From assembly GCA_013398015.1 (NCBI GenBank), contig VZRR01008027.1, positions 1-64,000 on the forward strand: a DNA stretch of 64,000 bases, given 5' to 3'. The stretch comes from Oreocharis arfaki (Eukaryota > Chordata > Aves > Passeriformes > Paramythiidae). Every line of letters begins with the position of its first letter. Position 1 is the stretch's first letter. Made by a program: the position numbers and the translations under genes. Shown here one piece after another: positions 24,266 to 37,712 of the stretch. A model generated the notes under the pieces. It searched no databases. It was given only the letters and a program-made list of their open reading frames with translations, and was not told the DNA's origin.

Positions 24266-26090
24266 TAAAAATAAACCTAAGAAATGAAGGAGTGGGTTTA
24301 GGAAAATCTTCTGTCTTGCTCTCAAGAGGAGTAACCCAGTAAGGAGCGGCATAATTAAGACTCACACTGAAACCTGGGATTTGGGAAGTGTTCACTGGCT
24401 CCCAGATTTGATGTAGAGTGAGGACATCTTGCAGGATCAGATTTCAGCAGCCCCAGCCAGCGCAATCAAGGCCAGAAATTAATATTCCATTGCTGATGAA
24501 GACAACAAAGGACATTGAGATGCAAAGGGCCTTGTGTCCAAAGCATTCATTAGCAGGTTTTACTCACAGAGAGGAGAGAGGAGGTTTCTCTGCAGGTTAT
24601 TCCTGAAGACAGTACTCGGGATTCAGTTTTTCTTCTTGACAATGTGCAAGGTTTGCTGCAGGATTGTTTTTCTGTTTTACCCAACTGGGGGAACATCAGT
24701 AGTCACCTTCCAGTAATTTTTACTGGAAATGCTGCACAGACTTCCTTAAATTTACAATTTTGAAGAGAAAAATGGTTCCAGTCATTTGCAAGACACTGAA
24801 GCATTTTACACCAAGGCTTGAAGGGGCCTTTTACCTTTCAGATCCCTTATAGAGCTTTCATGTAACCTTTCCATGAACATGAACCACTCCTGCTCTTTCT
24901 GAATTATTAAACTTGCAAAACAGGAAGTGTTCCATGAGCAGGAAAATGCCAATTTGGGTTTGAGACCTGATTTTTAAAAAAAAGAAAGAAAAAATAAAAA
25001 GTCCTCTTTCATTGAGTGGGTAGAATTTAGAAGTTGGAAAAAAAATTTTTTTTTTTATTGCTGCTGCCAGACATTTCCAGATCTACCCACACTTTCTCTT
25101 TACCATAGTCTTGCTAATACAGTGTATGAATAAGGAGTGTTTTAAAATTCATTACTAAATAGGTTAGCTTTCTATTTAAATTTTTTAAACAAATTTAATT
25201 ATTTAAAATTAGGCTAAATCTCTGTAGAATGAAAAAGTTGAGTCTTCCCACCTAAACCTTATCTTTCTTTTACATCTTTACTGCCATGAAAGAGAATAAA
25301 ACTGCACATTTCACACTCCAGTGGGTAATGTGTTTTAAAATCCTGCAACAGCCATAAAAGCACGAACCAATAACGGAAAATTTTCTTGAAAGTTCAGACT
25401 TTCAGGGGGTTCTTTTCTCATAAACACTTCACAAATATTATACAGACAATTTAATTAACGTGGGTGACCAAGGTTATAAAAAAATCAGCCAGGTGGGGTG
25501 GTGGTTTGTGATCTGTATTGCTCTGAAGGGTGTGAGAGTCTAAGTTTCCTATAAACAACTTCACTTTCATACAATGAACCGTGTCCAAGGAGAGCTGCTT
25601 GAGTACAATGTGAAGAAGAAGAAGGGAAGGGAACGAATGACACTCCTGCTTGAAAAACACAGCCATAGTTCAGTGCTTTTCTGCTGATATCTAATTATTT
25701 TCTACCGGTGAAGCATAAGCAGATCAAGTTTCGTCTGCGCACTGGAAATGCTGTGAACTGTCTGCAGAGCTCTGAAAAATTAATTTTCCCGTTTATATGA
25801 AAGGCCAATGTTCTTTTAACTGCTTGTAGTGCTGTGACATCTCTGTAAACAATCTTTTCACACGTTCGTGAAGATGAGGATTCCCATAGTGCCCTGATGA
25901 GTTAGCAGACTGAAATTTTCTCCTACAAGTTTTCAGAAATTGTCTGGAGAATGAATTAGCGGAAAAAAAAAAAAAGGCAAAGAAAAGAGAGAAATCTTTA
26001 CTTTGGCAGTAAAGGTTTAAACAAAAATATTCTTTCCAGTTTATCTGAGGTTGGAGTCAGGTGGGGGTCTGTCTCTTCTCCCTGATAAAA

Positions 26091-26333
26091 AGTGACAGGA
26101 CAAAAGGAAACAGGCCCAAGCTGTGCCAGGGGAGGTTTAGCCTGGGTATTAGGAAAAATTTTGTCAAGGAAAAGGCTGCAAAGCCCTGGGCAGAGGTGAA
26201 ATCACACACCCTGAGAGTCTTCAAAACGTCCATGGGTGTGGCACTTGGGGACAGCGGGGAACATGGTGGTGGTAGCGTTGGACTTGATGATCCTAAAGGT
26301 CTTTCCCAGCCTTGGTGATTCCACGATTCCGTG
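26091..26333 (+). mobile_element. CR1 LINE 3' fragment (lggd style)
   Basis: Features include gacaggacaaaaggaaacag, tagcctgggtattagg, cttcaaaacgtccatgggtg, gcacttggggaca, gttggacttgatgatcc and a gattccacgattcc 3' end. It is the same style as the copies at 34325, 40767 and 48645. Confidence 0.9.
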
Positions 26334-29300
26334 TGCAGGAGGTGGCACAGCCCCAGGTGCAACCTGGGCACGATTCCATGGGAAGCATTCTCGTTCTTCC
26401 CAGCAACATCCCTGCTTTATTTCCATTTACAGACTGAGGAGCTGTGAGCTGTCACGGGTCCTGCCAACGTATTATTTGCTCACAATTACCTGGTTTTATC
26501 AATAGAAGGGCATTATCCTCCAAGCTGTTCTTACCAACTGAATCAGTCATTTAAATCTTGTTTCCTGCATTGCTGCCTCTATTGACTTTGTCATTACAGA
26601 ACCCGGGTGCCTCTACTTTGTGTCTCTTTTGAAAAGCATTGGCAGAATATAATCTGCATAGTTTTAGGGGCTGTTAATAAATAAACAAAACAGACTAAAA
26701 AATCTAAAAAAAAAAATAAAAAAGCCTAGCAGATAAAAACAAAGATGAGGAAAAGAAGGAGCAGAGGAAAATAATATGTGCATGGATTGAGTGCTACTAA
26801 GGAAAAAGTCAGGTTTTATTCCAATTTATTTTTGCCACCTTGGCTTTATGATCTGTGGGTTTTATATAATTGAGGATACAGGGATTGTCTCCCCTTCGCT
26901 GGGGAATTAGGGATGCAGTAGATTACCAGAAGATAAAGATAACTGAGAAAATCTGTAGAGGAAGAAAATAGTACTCTTGATATTGAAGACAGAGAATTAA
27001 TTTTTCTAGCAAGAACATAAATCCAAGATTTTGATGTACTCTGTATGAGTACAGTGACAAAGCAAACAGAAACTCTTCAGCATTTCTGTGCCACTTTGTA
27101 GAATTCATTGGCTGGCTAACAGCCAAAATCTTTAAATAAACCAATTGTATATTGTAAAAAGAGAAATAATTGAATATAGGAAAGGGAAGAAAACACATGG
27201 TGTACATAAGAAAAAACCTACAGCATTTTCAGGATGATTCCAGTTCCTCTGAATGAGATATGAACAGACATAAAAAAAGAAATTAGCGGTAGGAAACAGC
27301 AAATATGTTCCACGAAATGCTACCATGAAACCCATGATGGGAGCAGCCACAAATTGTGGGAGGCTGGGAAATTGTATTTGCAATTCTAAATGAACAAAAT
27401 GCATATGAAGCAATATACAGGCCTCCTCTTTTCATCATGTTATGAATTGTGAGATGAAATGAGGGCAAAATAATCATGATTTTACAAGGATTGGAGTAAA
27501 AACCTGAAGAAATAAGAGGGGGAAAAAAAGTGTTGCAGGGAGAAATATGGCATTGGATCACAAAAAGCACTTAACAGTAAGAAAGAAAGATAAAATGCTC
27601 ATGAAATGCAGAGAGAGAAGGAAAAAAGAGAACAAAATCTGAAAGTTTTTTTGCTGTTTGATGGATGACACGTCCACATCTGCAAATTTATTTGTGCCTT
27701 GGATAATTGAGCGGAAGGAAATGAAATTTTTTACTGAGTTTTCACAGTGTGGGAAAGGTGCTTGATTCACTTGAACACTGTGGCCATGACATCTTTTGCA
27801 GCTATTTCAACATCTGGATAACGTGGCGAGAAGGAGCCACGGGTTTAATGCCAGTAGATTTTGGCTGATTATTCAACACCTGATGATTCAGTCAGCTTTC
27901 AATCCGAAGTGTCCTTTTACCTGATGAAGGCACGTGAGGAGTTTGTTTATGGTGATGTGCTGGGAGGCCCTGTCAGAGGTTTTCTTTACCTCAGGTTTGC
28001 TTAAGTGTTTCTTAGCCTGCTCTGTCTCCTTGTTCCAAACATTTTCTCTTCCCCCAAAAACCCCGGATTTATGGAAACATGTATGAAAAAAGTGACTGCT
28101 CTAGAATTTCTTGATTTGTTACAGCCTTGTCTCTGACTTGTTTCATCACAGCTGATGTCAATCAAGAATAAGCAATTTGGACAGTTTAAGGGGCTGTGCT
28201 GGCTTAGCCTGAAGAAGAGAAAGCTCATCACTCTCTAGATCACTCTCAGACTTCCAAAGACCCACTCGATTGCACCAGATTTGTGTACTTTGCCATTTTT
28301 CATCAGAATTTTGGTGGGAACATTCACAAACCTGTAATAGCCCAGTCACATGAAAGTTACATGAACAGTTAAAAGTCAGAAGACATATTTTCTGAAACAA
28401 ATCAAGGTAAAACCAGCTAGGTATAAAATACCTATAATTCTTACATTATGGAACATGTTTGAGGTCATGTTTCACCAGCTGATCACCTGAGATTCAGAAC
28501 TTTGGATTTCATACTCTCATTTCGTAGTCTCTAAGGCAGGTCCTGCCCTGTCTTTAGGGTGAGTCCTTCATGTGAGTGAAGGAAAATGAAGTCTTGTAAA
28601 AACAACCAATTCCAAGCCATCAAACTGAACTTCTGACATTAATTTTTATCGAAAGGTTTGAATAGCTCTCTTTTCTTTTTCCATTCGTGCAGGCCCACAG
28701 TAAAGTATGGTCTTGTCTGGTTTGACACAGTGATGGAGAGCAAAGAGAACAGAGGATGTGCCAGGCACCAGCGGAATTTACGGGGTAGGGCTGAGATAAG
28801 GCTGTCTCCTCAAAATGAAATGTACAGATTGCATCGCAATGCTTCACTGCACCTGCAGATAAGAGAGTTCATTTCACTTTCTCCTCTCCCATGGTAATGG
28901 CCATTTTTCACTTTCACCAAAGGCCACTCTAGCCATAATGCAACATTTTGGAAACAGACTGGCTGGAGGATTTTGAGTTACTACTTTACGATGTGGTGTA
29001 AATCCAAAAAACCTGAAGTATTAATGTCCATGCTTGAAGAAAGTCTTCTACAGCTCCTGGAAAGAACTGAGAGTTGTTTAATAACTCTGGGATCAAAATT
29101 TCTTCCATTCCAGTCTACTTTCATTTAGCTGCAGTTCTCATTCAATGTTTTACCTTCCATGTTAAAACAGAACTTCGTCTCTTAACGAAATTACAGCTCA
29201 GAAACCGCTTTTGTATGGTTTGCTTTGTGTCTTTTTGGGGCTTTGGGAAAGAGAAAAAGAAATGAGACAGAAGTCATATTGTCACAATATTGATTTCCAA

Positions 29301-30829
29301 AGCCTGGCAAACAAACTCCGTGTTTTGAAACACAATGGAAAATTCAGCTCACATATATTTATTGTTCAACAAATAAACATTCTTTTACTTACACGATTCT
29401 ATTCAACCTGCTAAAAATACTGAACAGCCAAGGGCTAAAATGAACTGGGGCTCACAATAATAATATTGCTTCTTCTTTAATTTCTGTTCTAGTATCAAAA
29501 TAGATACACAAAACACTTTAAACATTTTCAGGTAATTTAACCACCAAGAAGATGTAGACATCACATGTTTATTCAGCAGGATTTATACTAAAATTACTTT
29601 TATCTTGAAAAAGCTACCAAAGACCTACATATTTCAAAATACAGAATTAGGAGGGAGAAATTTCAAAATAAAAGTAATAATTATAATAATAATTAAAAAA
29701 AACAGCACTCAAGAGACAGACTAAGACAGAAGAAAACCCCGATACAACAACAGGAAATATTTCTGTAGTACAAGAACTTGAGGTAGGTCTCTGTCAAGCT
29801 TAGTGACTTTTCTAGTAAAATGCAAAATACAATGCTTCCTAAAAATATGAAAAAGAAAACCTCTTCAGAGGTCTTCTCATAAATTGATGTTAAGCTGAGG
29901 CACGACCTTGAACTCGGGTCTTTCTTGGAAGCAAGGTTCCTTGAAGAGCTGCTTTGGCACTCAGACAGTCTGGTGGCTGCAGTGAGTCACCACACTGCCT
30001 CCCTGCTTCCAAAGAGGGGGCACAAAGCGTCTGTGGCACAGCAGGAAAGAAGTGGTTATTGCTGCAGGAAAGGGATCTTCATGGAAAAATAAAGAGGAGC
30101 CCCAAGATCATTTTGGAAGCACCGTGTTTCTGTTCCTTTGTTTCACAGCCCAGCCAGGAAAGCAAGGACACACCAGCACAACAACATGTGCTGTTGAACT
30201 CAGTAGCTGAAATATCCACCCCTTTACTGAGTTAATGGCACTAATTCCTAAAACTTTACTTGATTAAATTCGTGCTTCAGCAGCCATGGCTGTTTCAGGT
30301 CCACTGATACAGTATTTGTTCCTGAGCTGTGCTTTTGCTAACTTGACCTTTTCAAATCTGGAACAGTTTGGCTCTGCTTTCATTTACGGTGGTGGCTACA
30401 CCACCGTGTGATATTTCAATTGAATATGACAGTTTTACTATGTCTCCTTCTGTCTAGGAGTAGAGTTTATGGACACAGTACTAATAAAAATTGTATAATA
30501 AACCAAAAACAAAACTGGGCAGCTTTGGCAGTGAGATGTAGTAAATTGCTTAAGAAAGACACTCTAAAAGACAAAACTGAACATATTAAGGAATTCTGTA
30601 TTATGTATTTCTAGTGCTTTTGTATTAATATTTTTTATTATCCCATACATATTCATGGCTGGAGTATCTTGAAGCAGTTGCTGTTGCCACAAGTTGCAGT
30701 CTATCATAAAAACAGTGTGGAATCCAACTAAAGTCACAGCTGTGGGTTTCACAGCCGAGTCAAAGGATGCAACTTTAAATGGAGCATCCAGAGAGCCAAT
30801 TTCTTGTCTCTTATTCCAGGAATTGAATT
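26334..30829. other. Unique AT-rich non-coding stretch
   Basis: Purine-rich patches occur near 27575-27640. No gene, RNA or transposon is recognised. Confidence 0.55.
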
Positions 30830-31365
30830 ATGGAATGATAAAATGGCCTGGTTGGCAAGGACCATTTAGTGCTACCCCCCTGCCATGGGCAGGGACACCT
30901 TCCACTAGCCCAGGCTGCTCCAAGCCCTGTCCAGCCTGGCCTTGGACACTGCCAGGGATCCAGGGGCAGCCACAGCTGCTCTGGGCACCCTGTGCCAGGG
31001 CCTCCCCGCCCTCACAGGGAGCAATTCTTTCCCAATATCCCACCTATCCCTGCCCTCTGGCAGTGGGAAGCCATTCCCTGTGTCCTGTCTCTCCATCCCT
31101 TGGAAATTGTCTCTCTCCATCTTTCTTGTCAGCTCCTTCAGGCACTGCGAGGCCACAATGAGGTCACCCTAGAGCTTCCCTTCTCCAGACTAAAAACCCC
31201 AGCTCTCCCAGCCTTTCCTCCCAGCAGAGCTGCTCCATCCCTCTGATCATCCTGGTGCCTCCTCTGGACTCTCTGCAGCAGCTCCAGGTCCTTCCTGTGC
31301 TGGGCCCCAGGGCTGGGGCAGCTCTGCAGGTGGGGTCTCACCTGCTCTCTCACCTGGAGCAGCTG
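30830..31365 (-). mobile_element. CR1 LINE 3' fragment, about 535 bp
   Basis: The reverse-complement reading runs from an aatgataaaatggcc 3' end through ccatgggcagggacacc, gccagggatccaggggc, gggaagccattccctgtgtc and gatcatcctggtgcctcc to sequence matching the end of ORF2. The frames seen on both strands are broken CR1 and not genes. It is one of the less diverged copies. Confidence 0.95.
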
Positions 31366-34324
31366 TTGCAGGTCAAAAAAGAGAATTCTTTACTAGCAGC
31401 CCAGATCTCCAGCTAAAAGAACTGACCTGGCTCAAGGGCTCCCATAGGGAGTTCATCATCTGTGGGATGGAATGGATTCCTGAGGCTGCAGGAAGCTGAT
31501 CTGGGAGCTGGAATATCTCTGTTCTCTGATTCTTTATAGCTCCCTAAAACTTTTTACTCTGCTTTTGTCTATGAAAGAGAAAGACTGGCTGAAGAAAGAG
31601 AATTTATGTTAGCACACACGGATTCCAGGTTTCATAATGGATCATTCTTACACTCCAGACACGTTGTTTTCTTGGAAGTCTCCCTAATTCTGGAATAGTT
31701 TACACAGGCAGAGGGAGTTTTCCTCATCTTCACAGCCACTGAGAAAATACCTTCAAATTATTTAATTATTGCTGGAAGGTTCGCTTTGGTTACAGGAACA
31801 ATCACAAATAATTTATCAGTTGTTTGTGCAGATTAATATCTAGATGACATTTACAGGAAGAAACTTCAGGTCTCAGGAAAGTTAATGAATGTGATGATTA
31901 TTCTTCAGATATTTATACAATTTTCCAAGAGAATCGCTCTGAATGAAAGGAAAAAGTGTACTTGGAAGTTTATAGTGCTAATTTTAATAATATGTAAAGT
32001 GGTGAAAACTACAGAGTAGATCTCTATATTTGTAGGAAAAAAATTTATAGTATTAATCTTATTTATACTTATCATTTACAGTAAAATGATTTCAGAATTA
32101 GATGGCAATAACCTGGAGCTGTTAGTTTTTAGTGAGTGACTTTTTATTAGAGAATAAGAGAGACTTCCTTAAATAATGGCTAAGAACAAAGAAGAGAAGC
32201 CCTTCAGTCTATTCTGTTTCTGTTTTATGTTTTATGTATTTCTCCACAAAAAGCTCAATGGGAACAGACAGCAGAAGATGAAATGAAATTTTTAATTTCA
32301 AGTTTGGTGAGACTTCGTAATATTAGAAATGGGAAGTGTTCAGCTCAGCCACTGCTACACCAATTCCATAACTACACACTACAGTAAATATTTAGTGTTT
32401 TCCCCAATCCAAACATATTTCCTTTAGGTTTTTCCTTTAAATCAATTTATATTTATCCTATGGGCTGCCCATTATCTTCACCAAATACATAAAACAGAAG
32501 TAAATTACTGGAAGAAAATGTGTTTTCACCGAATTTTAATTAAATCAAGAATAGCTGAGCCGTTTCTGTTCTTGTTGCTAAGGAGACCATTGATTTTTTG
32601 TTGATAGTGGGCTATTTTATATCACTTTCTTATATTTTAATATTTTAAACTCCCACAAACTTTGATCAGCCATATTGTCCAGGACAAGTGTGCTTTGGAA
32701 ATGGAGTGAGGGACTTAGGGAATGCCTGAGAAACAACCATGTGCTGCTGGGGATCTCGGGATGTGATGAAGTAGTTTGCATTGTCAGGAAAAGAAATATC
32801 CGGAAAGGAGATGCAGGATGAAAATAATTTTTTTTTTAAATTAATAAAAAGTAAAAATAATACTAAAAATATTTCTTTATAAGATTCTTCCCTTGAGCAG
32901 TACTTTTTCCCCCCCCTTTTAGCAGTAAGGATCTTTAAAAACATAAGAATATAAGGATGGGTTAAAAGCAGCAAGCTGTGTTGCCATGAGGGAAATCAAG
33001 TACTGGATTAAACTAAAGGTGAACTAAGAAACTAAAAATCAAAAAAAAACCCAATTGATATAATTATGAGATGACATGAATTGATCCAGGCCTGAATGCA
33101 ATGGAAGAAGCAAGATCAGTAGAAACTGTCGGGATATAATTTTTTTAGCGTTTGCAATTACCGTATTTCAGTTTCAGATGCACTTGCTAGGAGTGAAAGC
33201 TCTTTTCCAGCATCAGAATTGTCAGACTCCGGCTGTAGCAATTCAGGGATTTGCAGTTTTGCATTCAGAACGACACCCTGCTGCTTCGGGAAAGGCACGC
33301 TGGCATTTCACCGTGGAGAAAAAGGTCCTGGAAGTGTTGCTTGTCCCTAAGAAATGTTTCGGTGAAGTGAAACGTGGTCGTGTTTACAGAGCCTTGGTGA
33401 CAAATCCTGGCCGGTGGCTCATGTGTGCCCTCCATCGCTCATTCCCACCCTCCAGCAGCTGCCACAGGTCGTCATCACCCCGCCCTCATCGAGGCTTGTG
33501 CTGAAATTGTTTTGAAATTTCAGTTAAGGGAAGGAAGGGCAGGTAAATCTCCCCCCGAACGATGGGCTTTGCGTAAGAGTGACGCATCCCAGCTTCGCTT
33601 TTAACCTGGGGAGCCTCCCCCGTGCAGGCTGGGTTGGAGGCTGAACCGAGTATCTGTTGACATCCACAGACGTGATTCATCGGTGAAAAGGAGTCACAGA
33701 CACGACAGATTCAGACAGGACCCCCTGGCTTTCAGGATTCCTGCTCAGAGGGGAGTCTGCCTGTGGCTGGATCCAATCCCATGGGCAGTGCTTTGTGTCC
33801 TAAGGGTTCTACACGTGCTTTAAATGGCTTTGTCCCACGGGATTAAGGATGGCAAATCAAATACATTTATACGAATTACATAAATAATGTATTTAAATTG
33901 GTGAAGATAATGATGACTATTAGACCAAAAGATTTTAATAGAATTATTTACTATATATTACAGGCAGCTCTAATTGCTAGTATAGTTCACTATTTACTGA
34001 AGCAAGGATATTAAAGCTAGAAAAACAATTACCAGGTAGAGATTGATGTTACATGAGATACAGTATCAATGGCAGGGCAGGGAATGGCCTCAGTGTTCTT
34101 ACTACTCCATTTCTTTGTTGAAATTTCCCTGGAAGCATTTATTTTCCTGGCATAATAATGGAGTAGTATCCCTTCCCGAGGAGAAAGGGATTTTGGTTGC
34201 CAGGTGGTGGAAGCCAAGGCATAATTTAAAAGCTTTACCAACAGCAGCACAGAGCACATCTCCCGTATTGACAGTTTTTACATTTTTTAGGAAGATTTTG
34301 GAACACTTCCAGAGTGCTGTTCGC
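31366..34324. other. Unique non-coding stretch
   Basis: AT-rich up to about 33.1 kb, then a CpG-rich section annotated separately. No recognised gene. Confidence 0.55.
33178..33700. other. CpG-rich single-copy stretch
   Basis: About 20 CpG dinucleotides in 520 bp, against a CpG-poor background. A plus-strand frame of 108 codons opens at 33178 just after a tttcagtttcag acceptor-like sequence, but I recognise no family and see no clear donor. It could be a conserved non-coding element, an exon or a recently unmethylated patch. Confidence 0.3.
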
Positions 34325-34506
34325 ACCTGGGGCAGTGGTGGACTCAGCATCCCTGGACTCAGCATCCCTGGAATTGTTTAAAGAAGGTGTAGATGTGGCA
34401 CTTGGGGACAGGGTTTAGTGGTGACCATGGTGGTGGTGCTGCTTGAAGGTTGGACTCGATGAGCTTAGAGGCCTTTTCCAACCTCAATGTCTCTGTGATT
34501 CTACAA
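34325..34506 (+). mobile_element. CR1 LINE 3' end with a small internal duplication
   Basis: Features include tggggcagtggtggactc, gtggcacttggggacag, aaggttggactcgatgagc and a gtgattctacaatc 3' end. A perfect 15-bp tandem duplication (gactcagcatccctg) occupies 34341-34370. Confidence 0.9.
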
Positions 34507-37321
34507 TCTGTGACCTCAGGAGCTTTTCTGTGACCTCAAGTGAGTTTTTCACCTGCTTTTTCAATCAGCTTGATCTAAATCACAAACCACAGCTCTGACA
34601 CCATAACTGGTTAATTGGTTTAGGCCACAGAAATAAAAAAAAAAAAAACCTAAACAAAAAACCCTGAACCTAAGTAACTTTCACAGATTTGTTGCAACGC
34701 TCTGCATGCAGTTTGCAGTCTGCAGGAGAGTGCAGTTGTTCTGTAAAAAGTCCTATGAAATACAAGGTTGCACTGCACGAGAACATAAATCCTGGTGAAA
34801 AATCAAGTACCTTGATCTTCAGAGGGAGAAGCGCTGGTCTGTGGCTGATGAAAATGTCAAACAGGTGTACAATCTGAAAAAATTAAAGCCATTTTCACCT
34901 CTCTAGTCCTGGTCTTCCCAAGTTTTTTTCCCAGGGTAATGTCAAGAATGTGTATCCTTGTGGTCTGCTGCATGCAAATATGCAATCACAATTCCTGACC
35001 AAAGGCGAAGGAAAAAAACCCTTTTTTGGAATGATGAATATTTTAGCAACTACAACAAGAAGAGGAATAAGTTATTCATGTAAGTGTGAGCAAAGAGCAG
35101 CCCAAAAGCCCGGATCACCGTGAGCAATTTAATTTGAGAAATAATTTATTATTTGACAGCACAAATGTAGAAGCAACAGGCTGTAAAATGCTCACACTGG
35201 CACAACTTCCATGTCCATCCCATGTTCTGCTTTCCCAGGCCTGGCAGTGAATAATCAGGGCTAATGACTTTACTCAAGTCTGCAATACTTCACCTTGCAA
35301 AGTGCCACGACGGAGGCTGCCCTTCCTGACCTGGCAGGAATGAGAATTTTCATTCCACTCATGAAGTGTGATGTCATTAAAACCAATTTAATACATTCCT
35401 TTCAATTACATCGTGGTTTTATACAAGATACAGCGCAGTTACTTCATGGAAGGGTTGTATTTTTTTTATTTTTAATTAAACTCACAGAACTGGAATTCTA
35501 TTTATATGACACCTGCCTTTTTTTAAATTTTTGATGAGATAGTTTAATTTTTGAAATAACTCCGAGAATCCAGGTCACATTACCAAGATTTCAATTAGAT
35601 TATATTTCCTCCCAGTAAAATAATTCCTTCCTGGTCAAAAATTGTAGTTGCAGGGTAACTGTTCCGAAATTTCTACTTGCACATTACAGAGCTGAGGGCA
35701 AAGTTTTCACTGCTCACACGATTTTGTGTGGTGACAAAAAGGCGGCACAGGAAGAAAAGTAATTGAAAACTTAGTAAATAAGGGATTATCTCCACCTTCC
35801 CTGTGCTCTCCTTACTCTTAAATTATGGGAACAGAACGTTCTTTTGATTGGAAGTGTGAATGGAATTATTGGAATTAATGCAACATAAGAACCTAAAGAT
35901 CTAAAAGGCAAAAAGGAAGAGAAGGAATGAAGTAAAAGGCAGGGCTGGTCTTGGCACTGAATTGAAAAATATCCATCAGAATTAAAGATACTGGGATTTT
36001 GGTCACATAATTCTGCCAATTGCCTCCTCTGATAAAAGTTTTTGTCCGAGGTCAGATGAACTTTTACTGAAATTGTTGTGCATTCATTGATTCTGTTTCT
36101 TGACACACAAAAAATAGGTTAATGCTAAATATAAATGGAATCAATAGATTATTAACTAAGTGGAGCCTCCTTTGATATTAAAAAAGTTCATTGGGCAAAA
36201 AACTTTTATCACAAGTGGCAGAATTATGTCACCAAAACCACAGCTGGTCTGTTGTGGTAAAAAAGCCCAAATGAAGCTCCTGGGACTCTAACTGGGCCAA
36301 GCAAAGGGATCTGAAGTGGGAATCTGGAGCAGGGTTTGATCTTCTTTCTCTGGATCTGTACCTGGATGTCCCTGGAATTGCAGTGTTCTGTCCTAAAATC
36401 AGTTCTACCCTGGGGCTTACCCAAAAGGCATCAAGATTCAGTACATTGCACTTTGCAATGAGCACAGAAAAGATGTAACTTCAATTTTCTGTGAAAGAAA
36501 AAGTAATGGAGGAAGGACCTTATTTTTTTTATAAAATGCCTCTTTTCTTTGCACAAACACCATCCAAGTGGAAGCTGTCACTGGACCCTTCACCCCTGTG
36601 TGCTCCTGTACCGTGCTGAGTGGTGTCACATTTATTAGGAGTGTTATTAGGAAGTCTTCCCCCAATGTGTCACATCTGTCACATCTGTCTTTCACTGCCT
36701 GGCTGGCATCTGCTCTTTTAAGTATCAGCTCCTGAGGCAGCTCTTTCCACAGGCTGTTTTTCACAGCAGAATGAGCAATGTATAACCTGATTTTTTATAT
36801 GTTTTTAAAATGAAATAAATTTTAATTGATTCGGCGTTTTTCTTTCTCTCGTTCCTTTAAATGGTGCACCACAGGGTTGTGTATGTGTGTATGGAAATGT
36901 GCCACCTAAACAGATAGGAAGTGATGATCTGTGGTGAGACCTGAATCAGCAGGTGAGATCACAATTCAGAATTTAGTGCAAGAAAAAAAGCTGCAGCAGG
37001 AAGGAGGAGGAGGAGGAGGAACAAGGAGTGTAGTAAAGGTTGCCTGAAGTTATTTTTATGTTATTTTCTAGCGTTTTTTCCTTGCAGACAAGGTAATATA
37101 ACAAGGTATTTAAACAATATTGTCATCTTTCTGGAGAGCTCCTTGTTTACAGTTATTCATTATCACCACTCTGCTCTCCTGACATGTCATAAATCCTGTT
37201 TGGGGCCTGCTGCCCAACGATGCCATGCAGAGCTGTAGAGTTTGAGCTCAGTGGACACTTTTCAGCTGGATTTTCCTGTTTAATGGCTTGGTTACCAACA
37301 CTCATTTCAACTGGAAACTAA
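34507..37321. other. Unique AT-rich non-coding stretch
   Basis: Contains a short (AGG)n run at 37002-37020 and nothing else recognisable. Confidence 0.55.
37002..37020. repeat. (AGG)n microsatellite
   Basis: Six tandem agg triplets. Confidence 0.85.
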
Positions 37322-37712
37322 ATCATGGAATCACAGAACATCCTGAGCTGGAAGGGACCCCCAAGGATCACCCAGTCCAGCCCCTGGCCCTGCACAGACA
37401 CCCCAACAATCCCACCCTGAGCATCTCTGGCAGCGGTGTCCAAACACTCCTGGAGCTCTGGCAGCCTCGGGGCTGTGCCCATTCCCTGAGGAGCCTGGGC
37501 AGTGCCCAGCACCCTCTGGGGGAAGAACCTTTCCCTGATCTCCAGCCTGACCCTGCTCTGGCCCAGCTCCGGCTGTTCCCTGGGTCCCATCCCTGTCACA
37601 GGGAGCAGAGATTGGAGCTGTCCTTGTGCTGCCCCTCAGCCCCCAGTGAGGTCTGACCTGTGTCCTCTCCTCCAGCTGAACAAACCAGGTGCCCTCAGCC
37701 TCTCCTCAGATG
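37322..37712 (-). mobile_element. CR1 LINE 3' fragment (ggagctctggcag style)
   Basis: The reverse-complement 3' end starts catggaatcacagaacatcc. It runs through gctggaagggacccccaag, ctgcacagacaccccaacaa, ctcctggagctctggcagcc, gtgcccagcaccctctggg and gggagcagagattggagctg. It is the same subfamily as 45820-46137, in opposite orientation. Confidence 0.95.

Larger units (their letters stand above)
21924..26090. other. Unique AT-rich non-coding stretch
   Basis: Holds the (AAT)n array at 23017-23066 and A-rich tracts at 24223-24265 and 25035-25060. No gene is visible. Confidence 0.55.
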
